DNA from: QHXW01 sp035297145
GTDB lineage: Bacteria; Acidobacteriota; Terriglobia; Bryobacterales; Bryobacteraceae
Length of the DNA stretch: 64,000 nucleotides
Direction: 5' to 3'
Assembly (NCBI GenBank): GCA_035297145.1
Contig: DATGZN010000077.1
Span: 124,001 to 188,000 of the forward strand
The position numbers and the translations under genes are program-made. Each line of letters begins with the position of its first letter. Position 1 is the stretch's first letter. The notes under the pieces were generated by a model that searched no databases, was not told the origin of the DNA, and saw only the letters and a program-made list of their open reading frames with translations. Of the stretch, positions 60,720 through 64,000 are shown in pieces.

Positions 60720-61364
60720 CTATTGCTGCTTGCCGTCCGCGGGCTGCTCGCCCTTCCGGTACAGGGTGGGGGCCTTCCGCTTGTTTTCCGCCGCCGCAGC
60801 CTTCTTTTCTTCCGCCTTTTTCGCCTCCAGGTCCTTGGGCTGCATCATGGACTCGAGTTCTTTCTTATCTCTCTCTTCCTTGGCTTGCACTTCGGCGGCT
60901 CGCTTGCCGAGATCTTCCGTGGAGCCCTCGATCGAATCCCGCGTGGTCTCGATTGCCTGCTTTAACACAAACTCGTACCGTCCAAAATCCTTGGGTTGGC
61001 TCTCCTGGATCTTCTCCAGGCCCGCGAGCAGTTCTTTTTCACTCGCCGACACCGCCGCCATGCCCTCCTTGATGTCCAGCTTGCGCTTTAGAGCGTCGTC
61101 AGACACCGTATCGATGGCGTCGATGATCTGGCTGAAATCCTCCAACGCATCGTGCACCAGGATCGATCGGCCAGGTTTCTCTTTGCTCAGCACACTCTGG
61201 GCGATGTTCAGACGTTGTTTGGCGAAGTGCAGGTAGAGCTTGAGCCGGTCGTTGGGATCCTGCGCCAGCCGGACCTGGTCGGCTTCGTCGCTCGTCAGAA
61301 AATCCCTTTGCGCGGACAACTGGCCGGCGGCCAGAAGACCCAGAAGCAATACCCCGTGTTTCAT
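60720..61364 (-). CDS. Secreted helical protein with Lys/Glu/Ala-rich tail
   Basis: A 214-aa protein with a signal peptide (MKHGVLLLGLLAAGQLSAQR). The body is alpha-helical, with heptad-like charged stretches (AASEKELLAGLEKIQESQPK-type), and the last ~60 residues are Lys, Glu and Ala rich (VQAKEERDKKELESMMQPK, KKAEEKKAAAAENKRKA), a coiled-coil-like tail. No family is recognised. It overlaps the following small gene by 4 bases (ATGA) and so belongs to a three-gene operon with the TPR protein upstream. Confidence 0.7.
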   Translation of the reverse strand: MKHGVLLLGLLAAGQLSAQRDFLTSDEADQVRLAQDPNDRLKLYLHFAKQRLNIAQSVLSKEKPGRSILVHDALEDFSQIIDAIDTVSDDALKRKLDIKEGMAAVSASEKELLAGLEKIQESQPKDFGRYEFVLKQAIETTRDSIEGSTEDLGKRAAEVQAKEERDKKELESMMQPKDLEAKKAEEKKAAAAENKRKAPTLYRKGEQPADGKQQ

Positions 61365-61804
61365 TTCTTTTTCCCCATGATGCCATCGAGCCAGGCATCG
61401 TGTATTTTCTGCACGGCTTCCACCACGCGTTCCGCGCTGGCCCTGTCCACCACGCTCATCTGATCCCGGAAGCCGTCAAGTTTCCGCAGCAGATCACGGG
61501 TTCTCATCTCCGCCTGCTTGAAATGTTTCGGGCTGCGGCTCGGATTCTTGCCCGTTTGCTTGAGGGCGCTATCGGCCAGTTCGACCGACCGCTGCACCTC
61601 GTCGAGGCGCGCCGTGGCGGCCCCGTCATCGCCCTTCGCGTACGCTTCGCGCGCCTGTCTCAAGGCATCGTCCGCGTTGTCGAGAGCGGCATGGGCGCGT
61701 TTCTCGAGATTCGGCTCGGCCTCGACGCGTGCGAGATCATCATCCGGCGGCGCCGGTTGTCCGACAGCGGTGCCAATGGCCAGCAAGAAGACGGTGAGTC
61801 TCAT
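61361..61804 (-). CDS. Small secreted helical protein
   Basis: A 147-aa protein with a signal peptide (MRLTVFLLAIGTAVGQPAPP). The rest is a charged helical bundle: NLEKRAHAALDNADDALRQA, then GAATARLDEVQRSVELADSAL, then RKLDGFRDQMSVVDRASAER. No named family. It overlaps the TPR gene before it and the helical protein after it by 4 bases each, so three proteins are made in a fixed ratio. The repeated helical pattern suggests a scaffold or binding partner. Confidence 0.72.
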   Translation of the reverse strand: MRLTVFLLAIGTAVGQPAPPDDDLARVEAEPNLEKRAHAALDNADDALRQAREAYAKGDDGAATARLDEVQRSVELADSALKQTGKNPSRSPKHFKQAEMRTRDLLRKLDGFRDQMSVVDRASAERVVEAVQKIHDAWLDGIMGKKK

Positions 61805-63018
61805 CTCTTGTTCAAGATGTTCTCGATAGTGACAATTCTATGCCTCGCCTGGAATTCCTGGTTCGGGTTCTTGCCGCCGCTCGTTTGCAAAAACTTCTGA
61901 TACGCTTCCAGCGCCGGTTTATAGTCGTGCAGACGGTCCAGGATGATGGCGCGTAAGAAATAATCGCCCGGCACTTCTCCGCCCAATGCACGCACATGAT
62001 CGAGCGCTGCCAACGCTTGCGGATATTGTTCCGCGGAGTTCTGGACGGCGGCCATCTCATTCCAGGCCTCCTTGGAATCCGGCTTGAGTTTCGCGGCCGC
62101 GGCGAACTGATTGGCGGCCGGGACAAATTGCCGCGCCTCGCGCAGTTCCCGACCGTAGCGCATGTGCAAATCATAGCTCTCCGGTGCGGCCGCCATGGCC
62201 TCGGCCAGTTGCGCCAGCCCTTTCTCGGAATCGTGGTTCATCTGGTACGCGGTGGCCAGCGCCAGGCGATTGGCAGGCGTCGGATCGTGTGCAGCGGCTT
62301 TTTCCAGGTACGGAATCGCGTCCGCATAGCGCTTGGTTTCCATCAGCAGCTCTCCCAACCGCTCCTCTGTCGCCACGTTGCCAGGAAACTTCTGATAAAT
62401 CGAAATGGCTTCTTCGGGCTGATGGTTCTGGTCATACAATCCCGCCAGTTCCACCAGCGCGTCGTTGAAGCTTGCGTCGAGCTCAGCAGCCTTTCGGAAG
62501 TGCCCGGCAGCGTCCGCCAGGTGATTCTGTTTTGCCTGTGCGCGTGCCAATCCCAGCTCGGCCGCGGCCGACTTGGGATCCAACTCCGCCGCTGCTTGGT
62601 AATGCGCTTCCGCCTGCGCCGCGTCACCCGATGCAAGCAGGGCCTCCGCCAGATGCCATTGCGGACGAAACTCTTTCGGCTTCAACTGCACCGCGGCGTC
62701 GAGAAGCGCTACCGCCTCTGGTGCGCGCTTCATGCGAACCAGTAGGATGCCCAAATTCAGCTCAGCCTGATAAAGCCCAGGTTTCAGCGCGAGCGATTTC
62801 TGGTATTCAGGTACGGCCTCGGCGTCCTTTCCAAGTAGGCTGTACGCAAGCGCGAGATGGAAATGCGCGGCGTAGTCCTGTGGATCCGATTGGATGGCCT
62901 GCGAAAACAGTTGCGCGGCCCGATCGTACTGCTTACCGTCGAGTGCCTTCAGGCCCTCCGCCTCAAAATCCGTTGCGGGCGCGAACAGCAGAACGAGAAC
63001 GGCGCCCGTAGCCCACAT
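61801..63018 (-). CDS. Secreted tetratricopeptide-repeat protein
   Basis: A 405-aa exported protein (signal MWATGAVLVLLFAPATDF) made almost wholly of TPR repeats: YDRAAQLFSQAIQSDPQDYA, LALAYSLLGKDAEAVPEYQK, AELNLGILLVRMKRAPEAVA, and further copies to GDYFLRAIILDRLHDYKPAL. It should form a superhelix that binds other proteins. It is the first gene of the three-gene operon and lies 116 bases after the end of the second MCP gene, separated by an unusual inverted repeat. Confidence 0.85.
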   Translation of the reverse strand: MWATGAVLVLLFAPATDFEAEGLKALDGKQYDRAAQLFSQAIQSDPQDYAAHFHLALAYSLLGKDAEAVPEYQKSLALKPGLYQAELNLGILLVRMKRAPEAVALLDAAVQLKPKEFRPQWHLAEALLASGDAAQAEAHYQAAAELDPKSAAAELGLARAQAKQNHLADAAGHFRKAAELDASFNDALVELAGLYDQNHQPEEAISIYQKFPGNVATEERLGELLMETKRYADAIPYLEKAAAHDPTPANRLALATAYQMNHDSEKGLAQLAEAMAAAPESYDLHMRYGRELREARQFVPAANQFAAAAKLKPDSKEAWNEMAAVQNSAEQYPQALAALDHVRALGGEVPGDYFLRAIILDRLHDYKPALEAYQKFLQTSGGKNPNQEFQARHRIVTIENILNKR

Positions 63019-63035
63019 GCCCCCATTTTACCTTT

Positions 63036-63124
63036 AAGGCAAAAGGCAAAAGAGGGAAGGCAAAAGTCAAAAGGTGCCGTGCGTCCCTTTTGCCTTTTGA
63101 AATTTGCCTTTTGTCTTTTGCCTT
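63036..63124. repeat. AT-rich inverted repeat of GGCAAAAG units
   Basis: The left arm (63036-63074) carries CAAAAG four times as part of GGCAAAAG-like units, and the right arm (63085-63124) carries the complement CTTTTGCC-like units. The outer 16 bases of each arm pair with one mismatch (AAGGCAAAAGGCAAAAG against AAGGCAAAAGACAAAAG). The loop of about 10 bases is TGCCGTGCGT. On the minus strand this could be a terminator-like hairpin after the MCP gene, but the length and the repeat units look more like a dispersed element. Confidence 0.6.
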
Positions 63125-63134
63125 GCGCGATGTC

Positions 63135-64000
63135 TTAAGCCGCACCGACCAGCGTGGTGAGCTTTTGTGCGATCTCGTTGGTTGCGATGGCCTGCGCGCT
63201 CAATTGTTCACCGGCCGAGGCGCTTTGTTCCGCGTGCGCCGCCGCGGATTGTGTCACGGTTTCCATCTGGCCGATGGCTTTGGCGATCTGCTCGATGCCG
63301 CGCGCCTGCTCCGTGCTGCCCGTCTTCACCGCATCGACTAAGGTCTTGATCTCACCGACCTTAGCCGTGATGTCGTGGATGCCCTGCGCTACCAGGTCGA
63401 GCTTGGCTTTTCCATCGTGCGTCTTCGCGATGGATTCTTCAATCAGAGAAGCGGTATCCTTGGCGGCCTGGGCACTGCGCTGCGCTAGGTTGCGAACTTC
63501 GTTGGCGACCACGGCAAAGCCCATGCCGGCTTCGCCCGCGCGCGCCGCTTCCACCGCCGCATTGAGCGCCAGGATATTGGTCTGGAACGCAATCTCGTCG
63601 ATCACTTTGATAATCTTAGCGATCTTGTCGCTGGAGGCATTGATCTCCTGCATCGAGACGATCATCTGCGCCAGATGCCCATTGGCAGCGGTAACCAGAC
63701 CGGTGGCCTGCGTGGTCAGATCGGCGGCCGAACGCGAGCTTTCTGCATTTTTGTGAGTCATCGAGGTAATCTCGGCAGCCGATGCCGATGTCTCCTCGAG
63801 CGACGCGGCCTGTTCCGATGTCCCTTGTGCCAACGATTGCGCCGAGCTGGAAACCTGACTGGCCGCGCTGCTGACCTGCTCGGCACTGGCTGTCAGGTCA
63901 ACCGAGACTTCCCGCAGCAGGCGGCTGATTCCGTATACCACTAGTGGCAGCACAACGCTCACAACCAAGCTGAGACCAATCAGCAAAAAAGCCATCCACC
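63135..64000 (-). CDS. Methyl-accepting chemotaxis protein (N-terminal part cut off)
   Basis: The reading frame is open to the window end, so the N-terminus is missing. A hydrophobic stretch (LIGLSLVVSVVLPLVVYGIS) is the second membrane helix, followed directly by the signalling domain: VSSAASQVSSSAQSLAQGTSEQA, then NILALNAAVEAARAGEAGMG and FAVVANEVRNLAQRSAQAAK. The end LTTLVGAA has no tether pentapeptide, unlike the receptor at 58280. The two receptors share long identical stretches in the hairpin, so one may derive from the other. Confidence 0.9.
   Translation of the reverse strand, partial: WMAFLLIGLSLVVSVVLPLVVYGISRLLREVSVDLTASAEQVSSAASQVSSSAQSLAQGTSEQAASLEETSASAAEITSMTHKNAESSRSAADLTTQATGLVTAANGHLAQMIVSMQEINASSDKIAKIIKVIDEIAFQTNILALNAAVEAARAGEAGMGFAVVANEVRNLAQRSAQAAKDTASLIEESIAKTHDGKAKLDLVAQGIHDITAKVGEIKTLVDAVKTGSTEQARGIEQIAKAIGQMETVTQSAAAHAEQSASAGEQLSAQAIATNEIAQKLTTLVGAA

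Noticed and set aside
1..64000. tRNA, rRNA, CRISPR arrays, insertion sequences or prophage genes
   Set aside because: No cloverleaf-like spacer sequence, no evenly spaced repeat-spacer array and no transposase or integrase motif was found in any gap or ORF.

Overview
The window is about 60 percent GC, gene-dense and shows no mobile element, tRNA, rRNA or CRISPR array. Two proteins (3..1250 and 10761..12500) end in the C-terminal domain typical of Solibacter-type Acidobacteriota (TIGR03437), one preceded by SBBP-type repeats. Together with a Tat-exported Gfo/Idh/MocA oxidoreductase, many small outer-membrane barrels and LptD, this points to a diderm acidobacterium near Bryobacterales/Solibacter. 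That placement is inference from family content, not from a marker gene.

Layout. 1-10.7 kb: a cut SBBP/TIGR03437 protein, a cupin-like protein, glgC, a TraB/GumN protein, a Na+/solute symporter coupled to a 45-aa membrane peptide, a methyltransferase, a surface barrel, a DUF3443 (pepsin-like lipoprotein)/DUF2844 pair, a short TonB-C-like ORF and a pseudo-receiver/DUF3052 fusion. 10.7-15.3 kb: a TIG/TIGR03437 protein, an S41 protease homologue with both catalytic residues replaced, and a compact locus with two copies of the same regulatory unit (GTGACA-N3-TGTCAC palindrome plus a sigma-54 -24/-12 promoter). 15.3-21.4 kb: a leftward operon of an indolepyruvate ferredoxin oxidoreductase-type protein, a Gfo/Idh/MocA oxidoreductase and a PKMT-like methyltransferase. 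21.5-32.6 kb: rhamnulokinase, SDR, ClpP, an Rrf2 regulator, DAG-kinase-like protein, LigA, a barrel, FabD, ArgD, ManC-like protein and LepB. 32.6-40.8 kb: a paired small DMT transporter, a MlaF-like ATPase, MobA, a cell-wall cluster (lytic transglycosylase and AMIN/amidase) with a glutamine amidotransferase, and RNase III with two TPR-type proteins. 40.9-51.2 kb: KorAB, a ClpS-like adaptor, a parvulin PPIase, an RDD protein, LptD, and an AMP-ligase/ACP/acyltransferase fusion. 51.4-60.5 kb: a sigma-54 activator and a tightly overlapping chemotaxis operon (cheW-mcp-cheA-cheR-cheD-cheY-cheX-cheB). 60.7-64 kb: a three-gene secreted/TPR operon, an intergenic inverted repeat and the end of a second MCP.

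How the genes work together. The chemotaxis operon holds receptor, coupling protein, kinase, methylation and demethylation/deamidation enzymes and a CheX phosphatase, but no flagellar or pilus genes lie in the window. Its receptor ends in a pentapeptide that fits a CheR/CheB tether. KorAB and the IOR-type enzyme suggest ferredoxin-linked 2-oxoacid oxidation. LptD, a PPIase, LepB, FabD, the amidase, the transglycosylase and a MlaF-like ATPase form a scattered cell-envelope set.

The strongest candidates for something undescribed are the duplicated sigma-54/palindrome modules around 13.8-15.2 kb, with predicted starts 4-9 nt before short ORFs, and the DUF2844/DUF3443 pair with two pepsin-like Asp motifs. 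A window-wide pattern of -10-like boxes immediately upstream of start codons also deserves a look, since it suggests short-leader or leaderless transcripts. No complete, clearly novel defence or mobile system is visible.
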